Shown here piece by piece: positions 48,721 to 57,799 of a stretch of DNA of 64,000 nucleotides. A model generated the notes under the pieces. It made no database searches and was not told the origin of the DNA. It was given only the letters and a program-made list of their open reading frames with translations. Source of the DNA: Saksenaea vasiformis B4078 (lineage: Eukaryota > Mucoromycota > Mucoromycetes > Mucorales > Saksenaeaceae); NCBI GenBank assembly GCA_000697055.1, contig JNDT01002236.1, positions 248,001-312,000 on the forward strand, given 5' to 3'. The position numbers were made by a program, and so were the translations under genes. Within the stretch, counting starts at the first letter, position 1. Every line of letters begins with the position of its first letter.

Positions 48721-49490
48721 TCAAATAAGCCGCTCGCACAGTATTCTACCGCTTTCAAAGATATACCAATAGAATTGCATAAAGGAACCTGCTAGCTAGC
48801 TAGCTAGCCAGCCCAAACAGTAAACTAATAGAAGTTGCGCATGGTATGCGTCAGTTTGGGGTAGTCGATTACCTTTTTTTTTTTTTGTTTTGCGCCTTAA
48901 GCTATTTTGGTACCTTTTAAAGATCCAAAGGAAGTGGGGGGGTTAGGAATGCCCCACACAAAAAATCGCCCAAATACCACACTCTTTGGTGGAGAACCAC
49001 CCAAAAACCACCACCTAAAATTGCCCAATTACCGCTCAATTACCACCACCAAACTCGCCGTAGTGCTGCATGTATCGCCATAAATGATACAGCGCGATAC
49101 TCGAATAGACAATATATCCTTTGATACACCTTTGTAAGATGCACTTAGACTGGTCGTCAAGTCTTGGTTTCCCTGCGAAACATTCGTATGTCAGAAGTCT
49201 ATCCTTCCAAAAGCCGTATTCGCTGGTTAGGAGGTAGGTCTTCCATGCTTTCAGTACATCTACTGAACCGATAGGGCAAATGGAAAAAGGCAGGCTGACG
49301 ATGTGCAACCGTTGGTTGTATATACATCCCTAAAGGCAGTTTACCTTTTTAAGAGCTGGGCCTGGTCCTGCCTGGGTTCGAACCAGAAACTGGAGATACC
49401 ATAATTGGAACCCAATTGAAAAAAAAAATTGTGCAACTGTCGGCCGACAACCTGCTTCTCCTTTAATCGTGATCACTCTCATGCTATTCT
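48721..49490. other. Spacer with simple repeats and a tRNA-like box
   Basis: It contains a GCTA tetranucleotide run (48791-48810), a T-rich run (48873-48887) and repetitive CCACC/CCCAATTACC motifs at 48960-49050. GGGTTCGAACC at 49374-49384 resembles a tRNA B box but no cloverleaf fits around it. A 90-codon minus-strand frame (49036-49308) looks weakly coding and unrecognised. Confidence 0.5.
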
Positions 49491-51097
49491 ATGACCGAAC
49501 CAAAAAGCAAGCGCAGTAATTTTCAACCATACATTCCTGTTCATCGACGGCATAAACCTCCTTCGGAACCCGTAGAACGGCCTACCCCTTCAGTTAAACC
49601 AACCACGAATAGCAATGCTGAAGTAGTTCGACGTGGTCGTGGTCGCTTCAGAGCACCCGAAACACAAGCAAATGGATTACGGGATCGATATGAATCATCT
49701 ACCGTGGCGCCTGCTCGACAAGCGTTTGAACCGTACAATAGGGATTCCGCGACCGTAGCTACAAAGAGAGTGAGTACAAGATACATATGCATAAGCGCTC
49801 ATTGATGCATTCTATTTATGCAGGTAGTGGAAGACCTCAGTCAACACATGGAAAAATTAACGACAGACGAACTGAAAGGAGAGCTCAAGGAGAAGAATGG
49901 AGAAGACATGGAAGCACCTAAAGTAGAAGCGGTTGCTGTCACGAGAGAAGAGAAGAACGAGATCAAAACCGAGCCTAAAGAGCTACTGGACCAGGATTCC
50001 AATGCTGCACCTCGAGAAGAAGCTAAGGACGAAACCAAAATGGAATCTAAGGATCAAACGAAAGATGAGATCAATGCTAAATCCGAGATGGAATCCAAAC
50101 AGAGACTCGAGGAAAAACATAAGGATGAAACAGCAGAGGAGCCCAAACATGGAAACCAGAAGGTGGAGGAGGAACTTCGGGAGGAAGTAGCAAGGGGAAA
50201 TGTTGAGCCAGATCTCTACGAGGAAGCTGGGGAAGAGGAGATGGAGAATGATGTAACCGAGGATGAAGAAACTGATGGTAATGAAACTGAAGAGGTTGAT
50301 GAAGGGTTTAAGGAGGCGATCGAAGAAGAAGAAGAAGAAGAAAGTGAAAAGGAGGAATGGGAGGCATTACTGGATGAGCTTGAAGAAACGATGCAAGAAG
50401 ATGACAGCGAAAGGCCGCCGAGCCGGAGACCATCCACTCCTACATCGCCAAGGAATGTGCCTTCACTACCACCAGCAGATGATGAACCAACTGTTGTCTT
50501 GGATTGTTATGATTTCCCACCTTCGTTTAGAACACACCATCTTCATGATATATTCCGAGAATACGAGCAATCTCATGGTGGATACAGAATTAAATGGCTT
50601 GACGATACCCGTGCCTTGATCATCTTTCACCATCCAGCAACAGGTACACTGTCCATGGTTTGTATATGGTGAGAGTAAGAGTGACTGACATCCAGTGTAG
50701 CAAAGAGGGCATATATAGATAATGTTACGAATCCTCTCGCTAAGATCCGCCCTTACACTGGGCCACTGGATTTTAGTAAACGTAGGTGAAATGCTCATGA
50801 ACAGCTCCAGATTCTAAGCAATTTGTCTTAGGCGATAACGCACCCATTCCTCGTCGGCCCACAACGACAGATATGGTAGCTAAGAGGCTTGTGCATGGCG
50901 CCCTTGGTGTTAGGTCTCCTGCTAGGACAGCAGAACAAAAACAAGCCGAAAAAAATGTTCTGACTGCTGCCCGAGGTAAGTTCCGTGTATTTTCCAACAG
51001 TAGTTACTGATAGTCTTATCCTTCAGAGGAACGTGAAAGCCAGCAACAGGCTGCAAGCCGTCGAGCACAAGAAATTGCTGACGCCTTTAACGAATAA
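49491..51097 (+). CDS. R3HCC1L-like protein with acidic middle region and RRM-like domain
   Basis: Proteins of the R3HCC1/R3HCC1L group have a C-terminal RRM-like fold and, in animals, a proposed link to exon-junction complexes; the role in fungi is unclear. Exons 49491-49769, 49824-50643, 50701-50781, 50811-50975 and 51027-51097 give 471 residues. The N-terminus is basic and disordered (PYIPVHRRHKPPSEP, RRGRGRFRAP). Residues about 95-250 are extremely Glu/Lys-rich, with many KxE repeats (KDETKMESKDQTKDE), then a nearly pure acidic run. The conserved C-terminal block is VVLDCYDFPPSFRTHHLHDI, then GYRIKWLDDTRALIIFHHP and NPLAKIRPYTG, which is why I assign this group. The last exon is a short basic/helical tail. 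No R3H domain is evident. The splice before SKQFVLGDN uses the shortest intron here (29 nt) and should be checked. Confidence 0.8.
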
Positions 51098-51303
51098 GAA
51101 CCTTCGCTTATCCTTTTCAATAAACAGATATGTAATGACTATAGTCTTCTCGATCGTTACTAGGTTTTCTCTCGTCTTGTTCGACAATGTCAGACTCGTC
51201 AGAAGTAAATGTTTAAAAGGTAATACGGGTTTATGCAATATGTCAGATACATGAAGGCCGTTTAATGTCGACGAGATGATACATATATAGTCAATCAGTT
51301 TTT

Positions 51304-51830
51304 ATGTTTCCGTTCCTAAATTCAATTGTGGATCTTCGAACTTTTGTATCATGCTTTCCAAGTCCTTAATCTCTTCCTTTTTCTTGCTGTTTCGTTCTCA
51401 CAATCTTACACAAGATCCATTACGGATGTCTCTCATTAAAGTAGCAAACAGCTGAACATCAACAGCATCCTCATCAATTTTTCTAGGCCTCAGGTTTGTA
51501 GTGGAAAGATGTCACAGTCGGAAGTAGCGACATCCAATATGATGAACTAACCTTTCAGTTAGCAAAAAAAAAAAAAAAAGAGCATATCATACTATCTGTA
51601 ACTATGTTGAGCGATTTTTTCGTAGTGATGGTCTAACTCGAAGCGCTTGAAATATAGAGATCATTGGCTGATTTAAACTTTTATGCGAGGTCTGCAACTG
51701 GTCCAATGTCTGGTTAGCCGGTTGAGAAAGCGCATGTTTCTCTTTTTCGCTGTGATCGCCGACAGGTTGATCTTCATTACAGAGGGTTAGATTATGATAC
51801 GAATTTGTTCCTGTCATGGGCGCGGACTCT
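51304..51830 (-). pseudogene. Decayed minus-strand gene with C-terminal coiled coil
   Basis: The family is unknown. On the minus strand one coding-like segment runs from about 51830 to 51602 (DYGEAESAPMTG, KEKHALSQPANQTLDQLQ, PMISIFQALRVRPSLRKN). After a spacer containing a 16-nt homopolymer a second segment runs from about 51485 to 51304 (KIDEDAVDVQLFATLMRDIRNG, then KKKEEIKDLESMIQKFEDP), ending NLGTET and a stop. The second segment is broken by an in-frame TGA at 51398-51400, with the same frame continuing on both sides. The sequence would be an ordinary two-exon gene except for this stop and the lack of a clear donor after the first segment. A sequencing error or stop-codon polymorphism would also explain it. 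Confidence 0.4.
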
Positions 51831-52306
51831 GCTTCGCCATAATCCCATTTGAAAGTTAATTTAGAAAATAAATAGCTGGATTGTAAGAAGAAGTGTTTCT
51901 ATAATTTTTTTTTTTTGGTGTTGGACCACTGCTGTATCGCAGCTTCCCTTTGGGATGTTTTCCTCAAATGGACACGGGTTGACACATGGCCCTGAGCTAT
52001 CGGTACACCATTTAACCTTGTTTTAAACTCAGATCCCTACAGACACTGACAGCCTCCAGTAAGACATTTCTCTCAGGACAGATAGTTCGTCAGGACTGTA
52101 TTAGACAGGTTTGTACGAAAGGTTTGCCTCTCTTTTTCTTTTTTACTGACATAAGCAGTACCAAATCATTCTCCACCAAACAAAGATAAACACGCATCGC
52201 TTTAAATCAAAAGGATCGCACCATAGTAGAAGCGAATCACATGGTCTAACTAGTTTTTATTTGTCTAATGAGCACTTTTTTTTTTTTGCCGACTACAGGT
52301 AAAAAT
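51831..52306. other. Spacer next to cytochrome c 3' end
   Basis: No gene is seen. It contains poly-T runs (51905-51916, 52276-52287) and presumably the 3' UTR of the minus-strand cytochrome c gene. Confidence 0.5.
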
Positions 52307-52807
52307 TTAAGCGCAAGATTCCTATAGAAGAAAGTGTGAGTCATTATCACGTTGATCTCCGTGATGTTCCGTACCTTCAAGTAAGCGACAGTGTCGGCAC
52401 GATCCTTGGGCTTCTTGAAACCAGCAAAAGCCATCTTGGTACCGGGGATGTACTTCTTGGGGTTCTCAAGATACTAGATAACGGATAAGTCAATTTGAAT
52501 AATCAAAACCATTGAGGAAATACATACGTCGAAGAGGGTCTGCTCGTTCCATTCAACACCCTTGTTCTTGTTGGCATCGGTGTAGGAGTAGCCAGCAGCC
52601 TGACCAGACTTACGGCCGAAGATACCGTTCAAGTTAGGACCAACCTTGTGGGGACCGCCCTGGATTTTCATGAAAAATTTTAAGTTTAACGGTCTTAAAT
52701 GTTATCAGTATTTTCTAGATACATACAGCTTCGACGGTGTGGCACTGGGCACAACGGGTCTTGAAGAGCTTAGCACCAGCAGCAACGTTACCTTCGGGGA
52801 TAGCCAT
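52307..52807 (-). CDS. CYC1: Cytochrome c
   Basis: Cytochrome c carries electrons from complex III to complex IV in the mitochondrial intermembrane space. Four minus-strand exons, 52807-52727, 52659-52528, 52473-52375 and 52321-52307, encode 108 residues. The haem-attachment motif CAQCH lies at residues 19-23 and the Met ligand in [13 protein letters not shown]. Other invariant blocks are [19 protein letters not shown] and the C-terminal [10 protein letters not shown]. The last exon contributes only ESCA and the stop, so the C-terminus is set by a 15-nt exon; reading through the final donor would instead add an unrelated tail. Codon use is biased as in eEF3. A hairpin-rich block (53040-53270) lies upstream. 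Confidence 0.97.
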
Positions 52808-53039
52808 TTGTGATTTAAGAGTAGGGGGTTAAAGAAGAAAGAGTGGAATAAGGGAAAGAAAAAAATTTTTGTTGCACCGCCCGGTTTTTTTCATTTGATA
52901 GAAATCCCGCCGATCGGAAATCTCCTGGTCCGGCGTTTTCCGTCTTGCGCATTTTGTGGTTTCTGTCTTGTGGCTTAAATAACGGCTAAGCCAAAACTGG
53001 GATTCCTCATTTCCTTTTCTACTCATTTCCATTTAGCAA
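52808..53039. promoter_or_regulatory. Presumed cytochrome c promoter
   Basis: The 232 bp upstream of the minus-strand start contain a purine-rich leader (on the plus strand GAAGAAAGAGTGG...GGGAAAGAAAAAAA) and GC-rich stretches around 52870-52945. No specific binding site is assigned. Confidence 0.4.
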
Positions 53040-53270
53040 TGAGCAAACAATCATAGAGACATTGGCCAACCCCGTGATACCACTGTCAGGGTATCCCTTT
53101 TGAGAGTTGAAGAAAATAGCACGGATCCAATCAAACACTCGTCCCCGCACCCGTACGGGCCTTGTGCTACGAAGCTGAGATTTAAGGGCAACCTTGGTTG
53201 CCAGCCACCGAAGTAACAACCGTGCTTCCCATCGAGGCAAATGGGGGCACACATCTATCACAGCAATACT
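53040..53270 (-). ncRNA. Candidate structured RNA: four strong hairpins in 170 bp
   Basis: This GC-rich island in AT-rich surroundings contains perfect stems: GATACC/GGTATC (53076-53081 with 53090-53095), the palindrome CCCGTACGGG (53150-53159), GGCAAC-cttg-GTTGCC (53187-53202) and CCCAT/ATGGG (53228-53245), the last extended by GTGC/GCAC across a small internal loop. On the minus strand a TATATAG sequence lies just upstream (about 53274-53280), which sets the tentative strand. The block does not carry motifs that would identify SRP RNA, U3 or RNase P. ORFs of 67-80 codons cross it but look like accidental frames. It could instead be a dispersed repeat. Confidence 0.35.
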
Positions 53271-54402
53271 CCCACTATATAATGCATTCTATACTCTATG
53301 GATGCTCTCAAGGATACAAAGGCGACCACGTGTGCCTGGTTGACACATATAACAATAAATAAACAGCATTTTGAAAAGATGGATGCCTAGTTATAAGTAG
53401 TGGTACGAGTAGACTATGGTATGGTATGCGTAGTGCTTATCATTTTGCTTACTCTGCAAGAAAATGTAACATACCGTGCCAATATGCCAGCACACTATTT
53501 GTTATGGTCGGTTATTCGAACTCTGTCTCTGCTTTAGCCACTTTATCCACGGATAATGCCTTGGAATGTGATGCATCTGATGTGGTTAGACCGAGACTTA
53601 TTCGCAAAGTTCGGGAAGAAACTTTGTTCCTGCAGTCTGGACGGTGTGTGGCAACAATCTGAAGCGGGGATTACTAGGGATACGCTTGGTCAATGGCCAA
53701 GTAAACAGTCAGAGACGCGCGGCGAGACCGAATACTTTTGGCTGAAATGTCTGAAAATGGAGCCCCTAGTCCAGTATCGTAAACACTTTGGCGTCATAGT
53801 TGATAACATGGGACCGGACACTGATGTTTATGTTGGAAAGGGGATTGTTCCATTTCAAAAGCGAATGCTCACCGAGATGGGCTCTAAGAGTTGAAGGAAG
53901 CGTCTTTTAAATGGTTTGGATGCGACGCTTTGATAAAGATTTGGCTAGCATGCAAATCGACTTTGCATAAAAATATGGATGGCGGAGGGGCCGTTGCAGT
54001 ATCCCTAGTCAATCCCATGCTGGAAAGAGCTCTTTTCTTCGCATATACGTAGATGAGAGCACGATGTGAGCCTGTGGCCAAGGAAGCGGCCTATCAGTGA
54101 GCTAGCCACAACATTGTATCTGTGGAAAGCAATAGGGAGGATGAGAGGGCGCAAGAGCAATATCACATGAGGGATGAACGAGGAAAAAGTAAAAAAAAAA
54201 AATCCTGCTTGTTTTGGTTGGGTTGCGTCCAATAGAGTTCGGTGATTGGCCCAACTTTTTCATGGGAATCGCCCAATTGGCGTTCAATTCGCACTGTCAA
54301 GATCACCGTCGCTTTTTATCGCAGAAGAGACTGTGGTTCAACCTCGTTTACGTTCTCCTTGAAAGATAATATCGATTGACAGCTATCTTAGTTATCTCGA
54401 CT
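53271..54402. other. 1.1-kb spacer, no confident gene
   Basis: Plus-strand frames at 53426-53662 and 53556-53894 overlap in different registers and show no family signature. The text CCCAATTGGCGTTCAATTCGCAC at 54272-54294 resembles CCCAATTACCGCTCAATTACCACC near 49024, suggesting a shared decayed repeat end. The last part holds the promoter of the WD40 gene. Confidence 0.45.
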
Positions 54403-56628
54403 ATGCAAATAAGAAATGAGCTTGGTGCTAGCAGCAACAGCAACAACGGCAATGCAAATGAAATCATAAAGCATAATGGCGACAGCAGCAGCAACGGCAT
54501 GGTTAATCGGATACGAAAAGACGAGCTTGTAAGACTAATTCTCCAGACGTTACATGATCTGGGGTACCGGTAATAGCTTGCATAGCATTGCACGACAGAT
54601 AACTTAACTGTGCAACCGAAAAAAAAATAATAACAGAGACGCTGCCAATGTGCTTCAGCAAGATTCACACGTCTCATTAGAATCAGCAATAGTAACCCAG
54701 TTTCGTGATTCCGTCTTGCGTGGTGATTGGGATACAACGGAGTCGGTTTTACCAGCACTATGTCGTGTTCATCCAGACGATTTAGCACAAGCAACTTTTC
54801 TCGTCCGTCAACAAAAGTTTCTGGAATTACTCGAAGATCGAAAGACAATGAAAGCTCTTCATGTCTTACGGAATGAGCTCACTCCAATGGAATTGAATAT
54901 CGAACGTCTTCATGTGCTATCTAGGCAAGTAGCATACATTGTCCAACCAAGAAATCCATCGCTTATCGCTTCTTCTTCTTGTTGTTGTAGCTTGATTTTA
55001 TGCTCATCTGCCGAGGATGTTAAGTCCCGTGCGCAATCTAACGGCATAGATGGATTTTCGAGAGATCAGTTACTGACCCACTTACAACGTATGTTTGTGT
55101 GGGATTTGTTCGGAAGGATACAAGTCGTCTCACCTGTTTTTCTTCTTTTTTCTGTTTCGTAGGATATATCGATCCATCGATTATGATACCAAAAGAGCGG
55201 TTACTCGTTTTGTTAAACCAGGCATTTGACTGGCAGCTTCATGGATGTCTCTATCATGACAGCAAAAATGCGGATTTTTCTTTGTTTACGGACCACATTT
55301 GTGATGAGTAAAAGACCCAGTTTCTTTAAAAGATTCGTTCACCGTTGCTGATCCTTAGTTATTAGGACGCAATTCCCATCAACCACTGTCCATGTTTTGG
55401 ATGATCATACAGATGAAGTGTGGCATATCTCATTTGCACATTGTGGTCTCTACCTTGCGTCTGTGTCGAATGATAAAACATGTATTATTTGGGACATGCA
55501 GGTAAGTGGCGTACAGCGAAACTAGACTGGCGTACAACGGTTTATGCTTGTAGACGTATAAAAAAATACACACATTGGTTAACTCTTCGGAGTCAAATTC
55601 TTTCTGTGCATGGTCGCCAGATGACTCGAAACTACTCGTGTGCGGTGACACTCAGTTAGGCTTATGGTCGTCGATCGTAAGTCATGATAAGGCAACGACT
55701 GTATTCAGCTTTTGACACTTGTAGACCGGCGAACTGTTACACACATTTGTGATGCATACCGACCAAGTTACCAGTTGTGCATGGTTGCCAGACGGAAACA
55801 GTTTTATATCAGGTGGCTGTGATAAACGGCTAGTCTTATGGGTATGCAATGGCCATGTTTGCGACATTATCATAATCTTTTGATCTTAGGATGTAAATGG
55901 CGAGGTCATCACGGAAATGGAAGCACAGCGCATTTTGGATATGCGATTAACAAGCGATGGAAAGCGTTTAGTCACCATCAGTTTTTCAAAGACGATGGGG
56001 AAAAAGCATATTGTTATTTACAGTGTAATCGACAAGAAATTGGAAGAAATACGGTAAGATCCCTGATTGATTTATGCATGGTTGACTGACAGCTCATCCT
56101 AGCCGAATTCCTGTGCAAGACACAAGCACTTCCTTGACATTAAGTAGCGATGGTCGCTATGCCCTGATCAATGTACAACAGGTCCAGGAGTTACAACTTT
56201 GGGACCTTGAAACACAGACACTCGTTCATAAATACAGTGGCCACGAACAAGTGGACTACATCATCCGGTCAACATTCGGAGGTGATGATGAATCATTTAT
56301 TTTAGGAGGAAGTGAAGGTACACACCACCATTGGTTGCGATTAATTAGATCTAAACTGGTTTATAGATAATCGTGTTTATGTATGGAGTCGTGAACATGG
56401 CATCTTATTGGAAGCACTGGAAGGACACACAGCAACAGTCAACTGTATCAGCTGGAGTCCGATAAGCCCAAGGATGTTTGCGTCTGCAAGCGACGACAAA
56501 ACGATTAGGATGTAAGTGTATCCTATAGTTGAAGAGAACAAACAGATACATAACTGCTCTTTTACTATTATAGCTGGGGATTGCCGTCTTCAATACCAGA
56601 TGATACAAAAGGGAAGGTTCGCTTGTAA
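54403..56628 (+). CDS. GID7: GID/CTLH E3 ligase subunit Gid7 (WDR26 homologue)
   Basis: Gid7/WDR26 is a substrate-recruiting and oligomerising WD40 subunit of the GID/CTLH ubiquitin ligase, which in yeast degrades gluconeogenic enzymes. Eleven exons, 54403-54569, 54637-54924, 54991-55088, 55163-55307, 55366-55501, 55554-55676, 55725-55841, 55890-56053, 56103-56317, 56367-56511 and 56574-56628, give 550 residues, all in phase. Order of domains: Asn/Ser-rich start, LisH ([19 protein letters not shown]), CTLH ([34 protein letters not shown]) and the WDR26 block [15 protein letters not shown] ... [15 protein letters not shown]40 repeats follow from [14 protein letters not shown] to [11 protein letters not shown]. 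The intron after 54924 has a GC donor (TAG|GCAAGT), required by frame and family. A TIR repeat copy lies about 60-75 bp after the stop. Confidence 0.93.
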
Positions 56629-56689
56629 TCAGAATCTCTCTCTTTTTTTCCTTTTTCCTTTTTTTTAATTGTTTATTGAATGGAAATTT

Positions 56690-56900
56690 ACGCTTTCTAA
56701 ATAAATTTTGCGTCCATGAGGGAATCAAGTATGCGGTGAGAGAAAATAGAATATGCCTTGTTAGTATATCACTTGTACGAAGAAGTATCAACTTATCTAC
56801 GTAAAACTGGATTCCCCATAGGCGCAAAATTTATTAGAATAGCATCCATTCATACGATAAGTACAATCGATGATACTTTGTTATCTCACTTACCATTAGT
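56690..56900. repeat. TIR repeat family, copy D
   Basis: The core 56702-56833 (132 bp) is bounded by TAAATTTTGCGTCCATG and CATAGGCGCAAAATTTA. The left flank ACGCTTTCTAAA and right flank CATTCATACGATAAGT..AT..GATGATACTTTG correspond to the other copies; the GGGGACCG block at 56930 may continue it. It lies in the 3' flank, possibly the 3' UTR, of the Gid7 gene. Confidence 0.72.
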
Positions 56901-57348
56901 GTAACTCCTGATGCATGTGTTGGGGACCGCAGCGCGTTCCATGTGGGGTGGCACACGGTAGGAATTACATGTTTTTCTAATAAAAAACACTCTTTAAACG
57001 TATCAAAAAGGATACGAGAAAGCGCCGCGGATAAATCCAGTAATTTCTGCATTCTGGTTACTGGATCTCATTGAGCAAACAAACCAATCACTAACTAGTT
57101 CTCAGAAAGATTTTTTTAAGAAAAAAAAAAAAGAAGAAGACAAGGAAGAGGAAATTTAAGATTTGATCCAGATTTCAAGTACCCTAACAAGCTTGGGATT
57201 CTGTGGTGGTGGCGGATGAATGAATTTCCGCGCGTCCAAATAGATGACGTCGTGTTCGAACTCCGTTTGCGCAGGTGAAAAAATCTTAAGAATTTGGAGC
57301 AACTTTTGAGGCAGCGTGTGTTTGTGAGTAACTGCGTGCGTGTCCAAC
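56901..57348. other. Spacer and SmE promoter
   Basis: No gene is seen. A long A-rich run followed by GAAGAAGACAAGG occurs at 57119-57145. The SmE start codon at 57349 is preceded by GTGCGTGTCCAAC. Confidence 0.45.
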
Positions 57349-57767
57349 ATGTCGACAAAAGTCCAAAAGATTATGGTGCAGCCGATTGTAAGTTCAGAAT
57401 AAAAGATTACGGGGGAGAAAACTGACATAATATAGAACCTGATCTTCAGGTATCTGCAGAATGTAAGTAATCCAGATTGGTATAATCGAAGGAATTTTTA
57501 CTGACCTATCTACATTAGAAATCGCGAGTGCAGATCTGGCTTTTCGATAAGATGGACATGCGAATTGAAGGTCAAATCATTGCAAGTATCATTTTTCTTA
57601 ATGCAACGCGATCCTGACTGACGAACATGTAGGGTTTTGACGAGTTTATGAATCTTGTTTTGGATGGAGCGGAAGAAGTCGACAGCAAAGCGCAAACAAA
57701 GAAATCCGTTGGCCGTATTTTGCTCAAAGGAGACAATATTACGTTAATTCAGTCTGTAAATAATTGA
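57349..57767 (+). CDS. SME1: Small nuclear ribonucleoprotein E (SmE)
   Basis: SmE is one of the seven Sm-ring proteins assembled on U1, U2, U4 and U5 snRNAs and is essential for pre-mRNA splicing. Exons 57349-57387, 57436-57462, 57519-57581 and 57633-57767 give 87 residues, similar to the about 90 expected. The Sm1 motif is [25 protein letters not shown] with the family core LVLDGAEEV; the Sm2 motif is [13 protein letters not shown], and the end QSVNN matches SmE. Exon 2 encodes only NLIFRYLQN. The third intron must use a GC donor (ATT|GCAAGT), because the only nearby GT gives an immediate stop. The stop is 32 bp from that of the convergent ABC transporter gene. Confidence 0.95.
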
Positions 57768-57799
57768 TTCGAACCGCACATAAAGAAACAACAACACTA

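Noticed and set aside
49361..49400. tRNA B-box-like GGGTTCGAACC
   Set aside because: I could not fit acceptor, D and anticodon stems at tRNA spacing on either strand; at most it is a SINE-like remnant.
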